Notes: generated by a model from the letters alone, not told the origin. Positions 17,200-25,655 are shown, counted from the stretch's first letter. The stretch: 64,000 nucleotides of DNA from Nocardia sp. SYP-A9097 (GCF_009649815.1 NZ_WJIC01000002.1:186001-250000), one strand, 5' to 3'. Numbers and translations: made by a program.

Positions 17200-17574
17200 T
17201 CAGGGCAGCACCTGCGGGATGACATTCGGGTCGAAAATGCCGATCAGAGCACCGATTCCGGCGCCGATGATCGTTCCGAAGAACGATCCCGTGACCAGGC
17301 CGGGCAGTGATCCGACAACCGAACCGAGCGCGCCACCGCCGGCGCTACCGGTCAGCGCACCGGCCGCCGCGCCATTCAGCGCGGGGTCGGGGAACTGCGC
17401 GTTCGGATTGGTGGCCACCTCATCCAAGGGCAGACCCTCGGCGACCGGCGCGGCGACAATCGGCTGCGGCGCGGCAACGTCGGCCGAGGCCGTGCCCGAG
17501 AACAGCACGACAGCCGACACCGGCAGCGCCGCTACGATCAGCTTGGCAGTGGTCTTGATAGCGGTTCGCTTCAT
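17200..17574 (-). CDS. Secreted Gly/Ala-rich small protein
   Basis: From ATG 17574 (behind AGGAAG) the gene encodes 124 residues: a Sec signal peptide (MKRTAIKTTAKLIVAALPVS, ending near SGTASADV), a Pro/Ala-rich linker, and a C-terminal Gly-rich hydrophobic part (GAAAGALTGSAGGGALGSVV then TGSFFGTIIGAGIGALIG) with G-zipper-like repeats that could form or span a membrane. Small secreted proteins of this shape are common in Nocardia and Rhodococcus and have no known function. It is a single gene with its own hairpin terminator. Confidence 0.7.
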   Translation of the reverse strand: MKRTAIKTTAKLIVAALPVSAVVLFSGTASADVAAPQPIVAAPVAEGLPLDEVATNPNAQFPDPALNGAAAGALTGSAGGGALGSVVGSLPGLVTGSFFGTIIGAGIGALIGIFDPNVIPQVLP

Positions 17575-18137
17575 CTTGACACTCTTCCTGTCCTCCCATG
17601 GCCCCGATCCGCCGAACCCGATCGGCGACCGGTTTGCCTCCGAATCCAAACACCCAATTCATAACTGAAAGATTTCTGAAATGCGGAATTCGACACGAAA
17701 CAAGATTAGGTGCATGTCATTACCGCATGAAATAGCGCGATTTCAAGCCAACATGAAGATTGCCATAAAGTCGCTCATGCCTGGATGTGCGGGCTGCCAC
17801 GAGGTGAGCACGACGCGATCACGTCGCCAATTCGAGCCCGCGATTACACCCGGATGGTGCACTGGGTCCCCGGCACCACGCCGGTCGCCTCGTGCCCCGG
17901 GGTGGCACGTACAGCATCTACGACAAATCGCACCCGTGGTGAACTGCGGATTTACGCCGATATGGATATCGTTCGGCCGTTCGGCCGGTTTATCGTCGTT
18001 CACCGGGGTGATGCACGCTGCGTGGGCCGTGGCAGGTGGGGCGAGCCAGTGCGGGGGGCGGTCGCTCCGACTGGGCTACCCCGATCGGTTCGTGGTTCGG
18101 CCGGGTGGTCTGTGCGGAGACCTCGAAGAAGTCGATC
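17575..18137. other. Long intergenic region holding dispersed repeat copy A
   Basis: No convincing gene is found. The right part (17893-18018) is the first copy of a roughly 120-bp repeat that recurs at 25538-25655. The left part shows lower GC (around 17690-17770) than the rest of the window, suggesting imported or decayed DNA. The LuxR-type regulator's promoter begins at about 18138. Confidence 0.5.
17893..18018. repeat. Dispersed direct repeat, copy A
   Basis: This segment shares with 25538-25655, in the same orientation, an identical 24-bp run starting CCCCGGGGTGGCACGTACAG (17895-17918), the block GAACTGCGGATTT (17941-17953, at the same 46-bp spacing in both copies) and GGTTTATCG followed by CCGGGGTGATGC after an 8-bp length difference. 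The copies are otherwise diverged. No transposase is nearby. Confidence 0.75.
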
Positions 18138-18165
18138 TTGACGATTGGGGCTGCGCGCATAGGAT
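18138..18165 (+). promoter_or_regulatory. Probable promoter giving a leaderless mRNA
   Basis: TTGACG (18138-18143), a 16-bp spacer and TAGGAT (18160-18165) form a good sigma-70-type promoter. Transcription would start at or next to the GTG at 18172, and there is no Shine-Dalgarno, so the LuxR-type regulator is probably translated from a leaderless transcript. Confidence 0.6.
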
Positions 18166-18171
18166 CCGCGA

Positions 18172-20955
18172 GTGAGCTCGTTGTTCGAAAATCTTCTCGG
18201 CCGCGATAGCGAGAAGCACGCTCTGACCGCGTTTCTGGCCGGTGTTGGCGACCGGGGAGGTGCCACATCGCTGGTTGGGGATGCCGGGATCGGCAAGTCG
18301 ACGTTGCTGCGCGCTGCGGCACAGCATGCCGAGGGGCTCGGCTTCGGGGTCATCGATACCGCCGGTGTCGCATCGGAGAGAGCCTTGCCGTTGGCAGGCT
18401 TACATCAACTTCTGATGCCTGTGCTGGGCAAGCTCGATACGCTGGCGCCGGCGCAGCGCCGTGTGCTGCTGACCGCGTTCGGCATGTATGACGGGCCGCC
18501 GCCGGAGTTGTTCCTCATTGCGTTGGCCGCGCTGAACTTGTTGTCGGAGGCGGCGTCGGAGCGTCCGCTGCTGTTGGTGGTCGATGACGTTCAATGGTTG
18601 GACGAGCCGAGCGAGACCGTCCTGACGTTTGTTGCGCGCCGGGTCGGTCGTGATCCGATCGCGGTGCTGGGTGCCTTCCGTTCCGGTCACGAGGGGCCGT
18701 TCGCGACGGCGGGGTTTCCCGAGCTGATTGTGCGCGGGCTGGACGAGGAGGCCGCCCGTCAAGTTCTCGCGGCGAATGCGGCTGATCTGGGCTCCACTGC
18801 CCGGGAGGAAATCCTGCGGACCTCACTCGGCAACCCGCTCGCCCTGGTCGAACTACCCGCGGCGTGGCGGGCGGCCGGTGCGCCCGTCACCCGCGGCGGT
18901 GCCCAGATCCCCGCTCTGACAGCGCGACTCGAGCGGACCTTCGCCGGACGCCTGCCGGAACTGCCGCAGCTCACCCGCGATCTGCTCCTGGTCGCTGCCC
19001 TCGCCACACGCGATGAACTGCCCGAGATTTTGGCTGCGGCCTCGACACTGGCAGGTGTGCACGCGACCGTCGAAGACCTCGAGCCCGCCGTTCGGGCAAC
19101 GCTGATTCAGCTCGACACGGTCCGAATCGCCTTCTGCCACCCGCTGATTCGTTCGGCTGTCGAATTGTCCGAGTCCCTGGGGCGCAGGCTCGCCGCGCAC
19201 GGCGCGCTCGCCGGGGCGGTCGGCGCGGAAACCTACCGCAGGACCTGGCATCGCGCGCACTCGATCGTGGGAACCGACGACGGCGTCGCGGACGATTTGG
19301 ATGCCGGGCACACCCTCGCACTGAGTCGCGGTTCGGTAATCTCGGCGATCTGGGCGCTGGAACGATCCGCGGAGCTTACCGTCGATTCCGCGCGGCGTGG
19401 ACGGCGGCGGCTGCTCGCCGCCGAGCACGCATTCGGTCTCGGCCGCCCCGAGATCGTCGGACGGCTCGTCACCGCCGTCACTCATGACGAGCCGTCCACT
19501 ATGGAGCAGGCCCGGATCGAGCTGCTGCGCGAGACCCTCAACGAGGTACCACCGGGGGACACCGCGCGGGTACTGCGCCTGTGCGAGAGTGCCCGTGACG
19601 CACACCGCGCCGGGGACACCGGCCTGGCCCTGGATCTGTTGAACGTCGCCGCCCTGCGATGCTGGTGGGCCGACACCGGAATGGAATCACGCGCCGAGGT
19701 GGCCCGCGCTCTGGATGAGCTCAGTGAAGCAATAGCGGATCCGCGTCACCTCGCCGCGCTGGCGTGCACTGAACCGATTCTGCGTGGCGTGGAAGTGTCT
19801 GAACGCCTCGCCCGCCTCGCCCCCGAATCGATCGACGACCCGGCAGCATTGCGCTTGATCGGTACCGCCGCACACGCGGTGGGCGACCAGGTCACCGCCG
19901 CGGCATACCTCGACCGGGCCGAGAACCTGCTGCGTGAGCGCGGCCAAATGGGGCTACTCCCGTTGGTATTGGGTGTGCAATGCGCGGTCCGCCTCGACCT
20001 GGGTGACTGGGTTCGCATCGATGCCGCGCTCGAGGAGGGCCGGCGTATCGCCGCCGAGACAGACCAGGCGTTCTGGGGAGACGGTCAGATCATCAACGAG
20101 GCGCGGCTGGCGGGGCTGCGCGGCGACCTGGACCGAGCCCTCGATCTCGCGGACCAGTCATTCGCACATCCGATCTTCAACGCCTCCAATGTGTTTCTTG
20201 CCTGCGCACAGCTGGCGCGCGGCTACGCTCTGCTCAGCGCAGGCCGCCACAGCGAGGCGTTCGACGCGTTCCTGATCGCGTTCGACCCCACGTCCTCGAG
20301 CTTCCACCCGCGCGAACGCATCGCAGCGATCATGTTCGTCGCCGAAACCGCCCGCCACGCAGGCCGTGTCGCCGAGGCCCGCGAGGTGATCGGACGGCTG
20401 GAGAAGGTCGCAGAGATCACCCCCGCACCGATGCTGCACCTGCATCTGCGGTACGCGCGCGCGGTCCTGGCCGACGACTCCGAAGCCGAGAGTCTGTTCG
20501 AAACAGCCTTGGCCGCACCCGAACTCACGCGGTGGCCGTGGGTACGCGCCCGCACCGAACTGGCCTTCGGCACCTGGCTGCGCCGACAGCGCAGAAACAC
20601 CGAATCCCGTGCGCCGCTACGCTCGGCGGCAATCGTTTTCGACGCGATCGGCGCCGCCGCCTGGTCCCGGCTGGCCGCCGCCGAACTCCGCGCGGCGGGC
20701 GAACGCCCCCGCATCGCACCCCAGGACAATCCGCTCACTCTGCTCTCACCCCAGGAATTTCAGATCGCCACACTCGCCGCGCGCGGACTGTCCAACCGGG
20801 AAATCGGTGAACGGCTGTTCCTGTCCCACCGCACCGTAGGCTCGCACCTGTACCGCCTGTTTCCCAAACTCGGCATCACCACTCGCGCGCAGCTCTCGGA
20901 CCGGCTCAATACCACCCCGCCCGAATCCGGCACGACATCATCACCTGGGCGGTGA
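18172..20955 (+). CDS. Large ATP-binding LuxR-type regulator (LAL family)
   Basis: This 927-residue protein has an N-terminal STAND-type ATPase with Walker A GDAGIGKST (about 38-46) and Walker B LLLVVDDVQWLD (about 134-145), a long helical TPR-like sensor region, and a C-terminal LuxR helix-turn-helix (LSPQEFQIATLAARGLSNRE, then IGERLFLSHRTVGSHLYRLF). It is a typical MalT-like activator of about 900 residues; such proteins switch on neighbouring catabolic or secondary-metabolite genes after binding ATP and an inducer. It is followed on the same strand by SnoaL, hydrolase, SDR and DUF1622 genes, the most likely targets. The GTG start coincides with the predicted transcription start. Confidence 0.92.
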   Translation: MSSLFENLLGRDSEKHALTAFLAGVGDRGGATSLVGDAGIGKSTLLRAAAQHAEGLGFGVIDTAGVASERALPLAGLHQLLMPVLGKLDTLAPAQRRVLLTAFGMYDGPPPELFLIALAALNLLSEAASERPLLLVVDDVQWLDEPSETVLTFVARRVGRDPIAVLGAFRSGHEGPFATAGFPELIVRGLDEEAARQVLAANAADLGSTAREEILRTSLGNPLALVELPAAWRAAGAPVTRGGAQIPALTARLERTFAGRLPELPQLTRDLLLVAALATRDELPEILAAASTLAGVHATVEDLEPAVRATLIQLDTVRIAFCHPLIRSAVELSESLGRRLAAHGALAGAVGAETYRRTWHRAHSIVGTDDGVADDLDAGHTLALSRGSVISAIWALERSAELTVDSARRGRRRLLAAEHAFGLGRPEIVGRLVTAVTHDEPSTMEQARIELLRETLNEVPPGDTARVLRLCESARDAHRAGDTGLALDLLNVAALRCWWADTGMESRAEVARALDELSEAIADPRHLAALACTEPILRGVEVSERLARLAPESIDDPAALRLIGTAAHAVGDQVTAAAYLDRAENLLRERGQMGLLPLVLGVQCAVRLDLGDWVRIDAALEEGRRIAAETDQAFWGDGQIINEARLAGLRGDLDRALDLADQSFAHPIFNASNVFLACAQLARGYALLSAGRHSEAFDAFLIAFDPTSSSFHPRERIAAIMFVAETARHAGRVAEAREVIGRLEKVAEITPAPMLHLHLRYARAVLADDSEAESLFETALAAPELTRWPWVRARTELAFGTWLRRQRRNTESRAPLRSAAIVFDAIGAAAWSRLAAAELRAAGERPRIAPQDNPLTLLSPQEFQIATLAARGLSNREIGERLFLSHRTVGSHLYRLFPKLGITTRAQLSDRLNTTPPESGTTSSPGR

Positions 20956-21059
20956 CCCGGGTCGCCTTCCTGCCTGCCGAATGACCTTGTGCGCGTACCT
21001 GTCCGACTGCTGGGATTGTTCCGCGTCGAACTGGCCGACCTCGTCGTGCATTGTGAGGT

Positions 21060-21078
21060 GCAGTCGATCGACGGAAGC
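21060..21078 (+). repeat. 19-bp direct repeat upstream of SnoaL gene (copy 1)
   Basis: GCAGTCGATCGACGGAAGC occurs here, 34 bp before the SnoaL start, and again at 21635-21653 before the hydrolase gene. The inner CGATCG is palindromic. A shared binding site or promoter element is likely. Confidence 0.6.
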
Positions 21079-21111
21079 GATGCGGCGTGATCGGTCGGCA
21101 GCGTTGAAGGC

Positions 21112-21516
21112 ATGAATACAGAATCAGCCATTGATGTCGTGCGTCGTGTCTACGCGGCGCTGGCCGCCGGTGATGTGGAGGCGCTGGCGGAGCTCACCGA
21201 CCCGGATGTCGAGATCTTTCAGAGTGAACGGCTGCCTTACGGGGGCTTTCACCAGGGTCTGACCGGTTTGCAGGCCTTCCTCGGTGGTGTCCGAACTGCA
21301 CTGGACAGTGAGATCGAGGTCGGCCCTTTGTTCGTCGCCGGTGACCGGGTCGTGCAGATCGGCCGCAGCCGTGGGACCGCGCGGGCGACGGGGGCGTCGT
21401 TCGACGTGCCCGAGGTGCAGGTCTGGAAGGTCTACAACGGCCGGATTCTTGGGCTGACGGTATATTTGGACGACTCGGCACTGGTAACGGCATTGACCGC
21501 CGAGCCCGCCGCCTAG
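21112..21516 (+). CDS. SnoaL-like (NTF2 fold) protein
   Basis: The 134 residues open with VVRRVYAALAAGDVEALAEL, the hallmark N-terminal helix pair of SnoaL-like proteins, followed by the cone-shaped beta sheet (GLTGLQAFLGGV ... VAGDRVVQIGRSRGTARATG ... VQVWKVYNGRILGLTVY). Members act as small cyclases, isomerases or binding proteins, and the catalytic identity cannot be read. It lies downstream of the LAL regulator and carries a copy of the 19-bp repeat in its leader. A second, shortened SnoaL gene lies at 24194. Confidence 0.8.
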   Translation: MNTESAIDVVRRVYAALAAGDVEALAELTDPDVEIFQSERLPYGGFHQGLTGLQAFLGGVRTALDSEIEVGPLFVAGDRVVQIGRSRGTARATGASFDVPEVQVWKVYNGRILGLTVYLDDSALVTALTAEPAA

Positions 21517-21634
21517 CGTCTTCAGTTCCTCGCCTGCCGGGCCGCAGCACCTTCTGTCGACTCGGGAGGCCCTTGCTCTGTGGACGTATCACCTTGCGAT
21601 GCAGTCGATTCAGGGGTCGAGATGGTCGGCGAGA

Positions 21635-21653
21635 GCAGTCGATCGACGGAAGC
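21635..21653 (+). repeat. 19-bp direct repeat upstream of hydrolase gene (copy 2)
   Basis: Identical to 21060-21078, 78 bp before the start of the secreted hydrolase at 21731. A partial copy (GCAGTCGATTC) precedes it at 21601-21611. Confidence 0.6.
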
Positions 21654-21730
21654 CGCAGTCGTGGGCGGCGACTTAGCGTTGGCGCCATCACTCGATACCG
21701 ACCATTCGAACAGCCCACCAGGAGTGTCCG

Positions 21731-22552
21731 ATGAAAACGAATCCGAGATGGCAGCGGCCACTTCTCGCCGCGGCGCTGGCCGCTGCAATCGCACTGGCAC
21801 TGGCACCAGCCACCGCTGCCGCAGACGCGCCGACAACCACCCCGACGATTGTGTTCGTTCATGGCGCGTTCGCTGACTCGAGTGGCTGGAACGCGACCAT
21901 CGCCGATCTGCGCGGCCGCGGCTATTCGGTGCTGGCCCTGGACAATCCGCTGCGTGGTGTCGCCTCCGACGCAGCCGCGATACATGCCGCGCTGCAAGCG
22001 ATCCCGGGCCCGATCGTGCTGGTCGGGCATTCCTACGGCGGAGCGGTAATCACCAACGCCGCCCGGGACCTGCCCAATGTGCGGTCGCTGGTATATGTCG
22101 GGGCGTTCGTGCCCGACAGCGGGGAAAACATCACCACCGTGGTGGATCCGATCCGCTTCCCGGGCGCGCTGCTGGGTCCGGCGACCCTCGATATTCGGCC
22201 TCGCTCGAGCCTGATCGACGCCGACGTCTACATCAAAGAGCAGGACTTCGCCGCGGTCTTCGCCGCCGACGTCCCACCTGCCGAGGCCGCACGGATGGCG
22301 AAGACCCAGCATCCGCTGGCGTTGATCGCTCAGCTCGAACCTTCCGGTCAGGCGGCGTGGCACACAGTGCCGTCGTGGGATCTGATCACCTTGGACGACA
22401 AGGCGATTCCGCCGGCTGGACAGGAGTTCATGGCTGCGCGGGCGGGTGCGCATATCGAGCGGGTGCATTCCTCCCACGCGGTCATGGTCTCGCATCCCGA
22501 GGCGGTCACCGCGATCGTGCTCGACGCGGTCGCCGCGCTCGATCAGCAGTGA
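21731..22552 (+). CDS. Secreted alpha/beta hydrolase
   Basis: This 273-residue protein has a Sec signal peptide (about residues 1-31, ALALAPATAAADA). Its core has VFVHGAFADSSGW (oxyanion loop), GHSYGG (nucleophile Ser) and HSSHAVMVSHP (catalytic His near the C-terminus). The closest pattern is the 'alpha/beta hydrolase, salicylate esterase-like' group, which cleave esters, and related actinobacterial proteins are annotated as secreted esterases. A ribosome site ACCAGGAG precedes the ATG. The SDR starts 34 bp downstream, suggesting co-transcription. Confidence 0.85.
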   Translation: MKTNPRWQRPLLAAALAAAIALALAPATAAADAPTTTPTIVFVHGAFADSSGWNATIADLRGRGYSVLALDNPLRGVASDAAAIHAALQAIPGPIVLVGHSYGGAVITNAARDLPNVRSLVYVGAFVPDSGENITTVVDPIRFPGALLGPATLDIRPRSSLIDADVYIKEQDFAAVFAADVPPAEAARMAKTQHPLALIAQLEPSGQAAWHTVPSWDLITLDDKAIPPAGQEFMAARAGAHIERVHSSHAVMVSHPEAVTAIVLDAVAALDQQ

Positions 22553-22586
22553 TCGCATCGAGAACCGTGCAACCCGAGGAGCAATC

Positions 22587-23363
22587 ATGACATCGGATCT
22601 GACCGGCCGCACAGCCGTGGTGACCGGCGCGAGCCGGGGAATCGGTCTAGCGATCGTGCGGGCGCTCACCGACGAAGGCGCGTTCGTGATCGCCGGGGCA
22701 CGCACCTCGAGCTTCGCGCTCGATGTGTTGGTCGACCAGGGCCGGGCGCGTTTCGTGGCCACGGATCTGACCGATCCGATCGCGATCGCCGATCTGGTCA
22801 TAGCGGCGGAGGGGCGGGTGGATGTGCTGGTCAACAATGTCGGTGGCGCACCGGCCCGCACCCAGGGGTTCTTGGCGATCACCGATGCGGACTGGCAGAT
22901 GAGTTGGGAGCTGAATCTGCTGGCGGCAGTGCGTGCCACGCGCCAGGTGTTGCCGTTGATGATCGATGCCGGCGGCGGCAGCGTCATCAACATCAGCTCC
23001 GTAAACGCGAGCCTGCCCGAGCCGTTGGTCGTGGACTACAGCGCCGCGAAGGCCGGGCTCTCCGCATTCACCAAGGCCCTGTCCAAAGAGTTCGCCGCCC
23101 AAGGGATTCGGGCCAACACCGTCAGCCCCGGACCGGTCGCGACCGACCTCTGGCTGGCCGAGGACGGTGTCGCGGCCACCGTCAGCCGCAGCGCGGGGAT
23201 CACTGCCGAGCAGGTCACCGCGACCGCGGCCGCGGCCATGGTCACCGGCCGCTTCTCCACACCGGAGGAGATCGCGCAGGTCGTGCTGATGCTGGCCCGT
23301 GACCGCGGCAACATCACCGGCGCCGATTTTCGTATCGACGGCGGTTACGTCCCCACGTGGTGA
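22587..23363 (+). CDS. Short-chain dehydrogenase/reductase
   Basis: The start is ATG 22587 behind CCCGAGGAGC, since earlier in-frame codons lie within the hydrolase gene. The 258 residues form a classical SDR: TGASRGIG near residue 14, NNVGG, the catalytic Ser in NISSVNAS, YSAAKAG (Tyr-Lys) and the C-terminal GADFRIDGGYVPTW, which is typical of the FabG-like group. It would reduce or oxidise a keto/hydroxyl group with NAD(P)H in the pathway formed with SnoaL and the hydrolase. It is followed after 27 bp by the DUF1622 gene. Confidence 0.88.
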   Translation: MTSDLTGRTAVVTGASRGIGLAIVRALTDEGAFVIAGARTSSFALDVLVDQGRARFVATDLTDPIAIADLVIAAEGRVDVLVNNVGGAPARTQGFLAITDADWQMSWELNLLAAVRATRQVLPLMIDAGGGSVINISSVNASLPEPLVVDYSAAKAGLSAFTKALSKEFAAQGIRANTVSPGPVATDLWLAEDGVAATVSRSAGITAEQVTATAAAAMVTGRFSTPEEIAQVVLMLARDRGNITGADFRIDGGYVPTW

Positions 23364-23390
23364 GTGCCGCTGGCGCGGAAGGGAAATGCG

Positions 23391-23753
23391 ATGAGTTTCG
23401 CGGTGGTCGTCGAAGGTGCGGGCCGATCGATTGATGCGCTCGGTGTGGCGGTGATCGTTGCCGGGACCGCGGCCACGTCGCTCGCGGCCGTGCCCCGGTT
23501 CTATGCGAGAGTTCCAGGGACTTACCGCTGGTTGCGGGTGCGGATCGGATCGACGATTCTGCTCGGGCTCGAATTGCTGGTCGGTGCGGACATCATCCGC
23601 ACGGTCGCCGCGACCCCGACCCTCGGTAGTGTCGCGGTGCTCGCCGCGATCGTCGGTATCCGCACGGTGTTGAGCTTTTCCCTCGGCCGGGAACTCGACA
23701 GCGTGCGAACCTCTGCGCGAGGAACCGACCTCACGCGCGATAGCGGCGAGTAG
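23391..23753 (+). CDS. DUF1622 membrane protein
   Basis: The start at ATG 23391 follows GGAAGGGA; an upstream GTG at 23364 touches the SDR stop and is less likely. The 120 residues show two or three transmembrane helices (about 16-36, 52-75, 78-100) and the DUF1622 signature LGLELLVGADIIRTVAATPTL then IGIRTVLSFSLGRELD. Function unknown; members are small integral membrane proteins often found beside stress genes. It is the last gene of the plus-strand set and is followed by a strong terminator. Confidence 0.85.
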   Translation: MSFAVVVEGAGRSIDALGVAVIVAGTAATSLAAVPRFYARVPGTYRWLRVRIGSTILLGLELLVGADIIRTVAATPTLGSVAVLAAIVGIRTVLSFSLGRELDSVRTSARGTDLTRDSGE

Positions 23754-23778
23754 TCCTCTCCCGCATCCCTACACGAAG

Positions 23779-23820
23779 CGGCCCGGACCCCGATCGAACG
23801 ATCGAGGCCCGGGCCGTTTT
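23779..23820 (+). terminator. Rho-independent terminator
   Basis: Outer arms CGGCCCGG (23779-23786) and CCGGGCCG (23809-23816) enclose an inner CGATCG-AA-CGATCG stem and are followed by TTTT (23817-23820). It ends the LAL/SnoaL/hydrolase/SDR/DUF1622 strand before the convergent minus-strand genes. Confidence 0.85.
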
Positions 23821-23864
23821 CATCGTTGAAGCAACCACAAGCCCCTCAGCGCGGCGTGTGGGTT

Positions 23865-24119
23865 TCAGCTGCGCCAGTAGTTGTTGGCGGCGGCGATGGT
23901 CTGAAATTCCACAGCGACGACGTGTCCGGCCGCGATGAGACTGTCAGGGTTGACCGAATAGATCGGGCGGCCTTCCTCGAGCTTGTCCAGATCGGGCTGG
24001 ATGTTGTGGATGGTGTGGCGTGCCAGAGCCAAAGCCAGGGCTCGGCCTTCCTCGGGAGTCGAGGTGAGCAGGGTGCCGCCGGGGACCAGGACGAGTTCGG
24101 AAGCGGGCAGGGCGGTCAT
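23865..24119 (-). CDS. Small hypothetical protein
   Basis: The 84-residue protein from ATG 24119 (MTALPASELVLVPGGTLLTS) contains two likely helices (EEGRALALALARHTIHNIQPDLDKL) and a C-terminal strand-helix (GHVVAVEFQTIAAANNYW). No family is recognised. A purine-rich AAGGAGTCC site 6-8 bp upstream supports the start. It follows the truncated SnoaL gene by 75 bp on the same strand and probably belongs to the same minus-strand transcript as the hydrolase at 24476. Confidence 0.6.
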   Translation of the reverse strand: MTALPASELVLVPGGTLLTSTPEEGRALALALARHTIHNIQPDLDKLEEGRPIYSVNPDSLIAAGHVVAVEFQTIAAANNYWRS

Positions 24120-24193
24120 GAGGACTCCTTCGATGGTGAGGGCTGGTTGCGAGGGGGCGGTGGCGGGTGTGGTCTCCACCCGGGTGCGCCGTC

Positions 24194-24442
24194 TCACGCG
24201 GCGTAGACGCCGGCGGGCAGGTAGCCGATCTGGGTGAGCAGCCCGAATTGGTCTTGCAGAGTGCGGATTTCGGTGACTCTGCCGTTCTCGAAACGCCACA
24301 AGGCGATGTCGGAGACCTCGACGGGTTTTCCGGTGGCCTCGACCCCTCCGTAGACACCGGTGTGGTGGGCAAGCTCGACGTTGGTCAGCCATCCTTCGGT
24401 GAACCAACGCCGGGCGATATCGAGGTGTTGTTGTTCGTTCAT
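24194..24442 (-). CDS. Shortened SnoaL-like protein
   Basis: From ATG 24442 (MNEQQHLDIARRWF) the gene gives 82 residues, against about 130 for SnoaL proteins. The first helix is present, then the sequence jumps to the second half (GVYGGVEATGKPVEVSDIAL, WRFENGRVTEIRTLQDQFGL, LTQIGYLPAG). About 50 central residues, including the helix 2/3 and first strands, are missing without a frameshift, so this looks like an internal in-frame deletion. It may be non-functional or act with the full-length SnoaL at 21112. Confidence 0.6.
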   Translation of the reverse strand: MNEQQHLDIARRWFTEGWLTNVELAHHTGVYGGVEATGKPVEVSDIALWRFENGRVTEIRTLQDQFGLLTQIGYLPAGVYAA

Positions 24443-24475
24443 CGTTCGGAAGTCCTTATCGCGCAACAATATTCA

Positions 24476-25276
24476 TCACAGGCCCTGAGCTGCGAGCCAA
24501 GTCAGGGCGGCGTCTGCGACCTCCGCCCAGCCGCTGTCGATGGTCAGCGAGTGACCGCGATCGGGAAAGGCGAGCAGTTCGGTCAGCGCCTGGCTGTGGC
24601 GGTATTGCTTCAACGTGGCGGTGGTGATGACCTCGGGAACGGTGTGGTCCTTGCCGCCGGCGATCAGCAGCAGTGGGGCGTCCGCTTCTCGGTCGGAGTT
24701 CACCGCGGCCGGTGAATGCGGCAGGAAGTTCGCGGTCGCCGCCTCGAACAACGGCCTGCCGGGTGCGGGCACCACCCACCTGCGGTACAAGTCAGCCGAT
24801 TCCTCTTCGCTGAGCGCGTTGCCGAACGCATAACGGAACTGCTCCTGGGTCAGCGATACCGCACGATGCTTATTGGCGGGGTTCTTGAAGACCGGCAGGG
24901 TGGCGTGTAACGCGGAAAGCGGCAGCGGCAAAACGCCTTTGATCTGGGCGGCGTCGATCGCGACGGCCGCGGCAGCCTTGCCTTCACCCAGCAGTTTCTG
25001 GGCGATCATGCCACCGAAGGAATGCCCGATCAGGATCGGCTTCACGGGCAACTCGGCGATGATTTTGCTGTAGTGATTGTCCACATCCTCGATGCCGTGA
25101 TCAGCGATCAATTCCGGATGGGCGCGCGCGGCAGCGATGTCCGCGGGCATTCCGGGCCAGCCCGGGGCGATGCCCGAGTATCCACGTTCGGTGAACTTCG
25201 CGACCCACGGCTGCCACGAATCGGGGTGCAGCCATAGGCCGTGGATGAATATGACGGGGAGTTTCGAAGTAGTCAT
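24476..25276 (-). CDS. Alpha/beta hydrolase
   Basis: This 266-residue cytoplasmic hydrolase has VIFIHGLWLHPDSW (oxyanion loop), GHSFGG (nucleophile Ser) and DRGHSL (catalytic His), with a cap region PVFKNPANKHRAVSLTQEQF. The sequence style is that of the non-haem haloperoxidase / lipase-like alpha/beta hydrolases with 'VPEVIT' before the acid residue. It leads the minus-strand set (hydrolase, short SnoaL, 84-residue protein) that converges with the LAL-linked plus-strand set; their duplication of hydrolase and SnoaL functions suggests one accessory catabolic unit. Confidence 0.85.
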   Translation of the reverse strand: MTTSKLPVIFIHGLWLHPDSWQPWVAKFTERGYSGIAPGWPGMPADIAAARAHPELIADHGIEDVDNHYSKIIAELPVKPILIGHSFGGMIAQKLLGEGKAAAAVAIDAAQIKGVLPLPLSALHATLPVFKNPANKHRAVSLTQEQFRYAFGNALSEEESADLYRRWVVPAPGRPLFEAATANFLPHSPAAVNSDREADAPLLLIAGGKDHTVPEVITTATLKQYRHSQALTELLAFPDRGHSLTIDSGWAEVADAALTWLAAQGL

Positions 25277-25523
25277 CGGTGCCTTCTCTCATCCGGTGTC
25301 GGGGCTGAACGATGTCGATCCCGATGTGGAGAATCGTCGCTGCCGCGATCCCCGTACCTCTTCCGTCGATCGACTGCATTCCGGGTGCCGATCCCACAGC
25401 AGCGCATCGGCAGAACACCGAGCAAACGCAGGGACTGATGCAGGATCCGGTGACGATGGTGGTCGGCCCCGAATTCCGGCCGCTCACAGCCTTGTCGACG
25501 GGCCTGGTGCGTGATGTTGGGGA

Positions 25524-25545
25524 GCTCTGTCAGTTGTGCCCCCGG
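25524..25545. repeat. Direct repeat of tRNA-Leu 3' end (possible attachment-site remnant)
   Basis: 21 of 22 bases match 29429-29450, which comprises the last 9 bases of the tRNA-Leu gene and 13 bases of its downstream flank, in the same orientation. Such pairs are typical of att sites left by integration at a tRNA. No integrase is present in the 3.9 kb between them. Confidence 0.5.
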
Positions 25546-25655
25546 GGTGGCACGTACAGCATCCACAACAATGCCGACCCACCGCGAACTGCGGATTTCC
25601 GCTGAGATGCAGGTAGCTCGACGGGTTTATCGCCGGTCGCCGGGGTGATGCGTGT
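25538..25655. repeat. Dispersed direct repeat, copy B
   Basis: Diverged copy of 17893-18018 in the same orientation. The shared blocks are at 25540-25563 (24 bp identical), 25586-25598 (13 bp identical) and around 25624-25651. Copies A and B bracket the LAL/SnoaL/hydrolase gene set. Confidence 0.75.

Noticed and set aside
23865..24407. Longer 180-residue form of the 84-residue protein
   Set aside because: The extension is Arg-rich and overlaps the short SnoaL gene in another frame.
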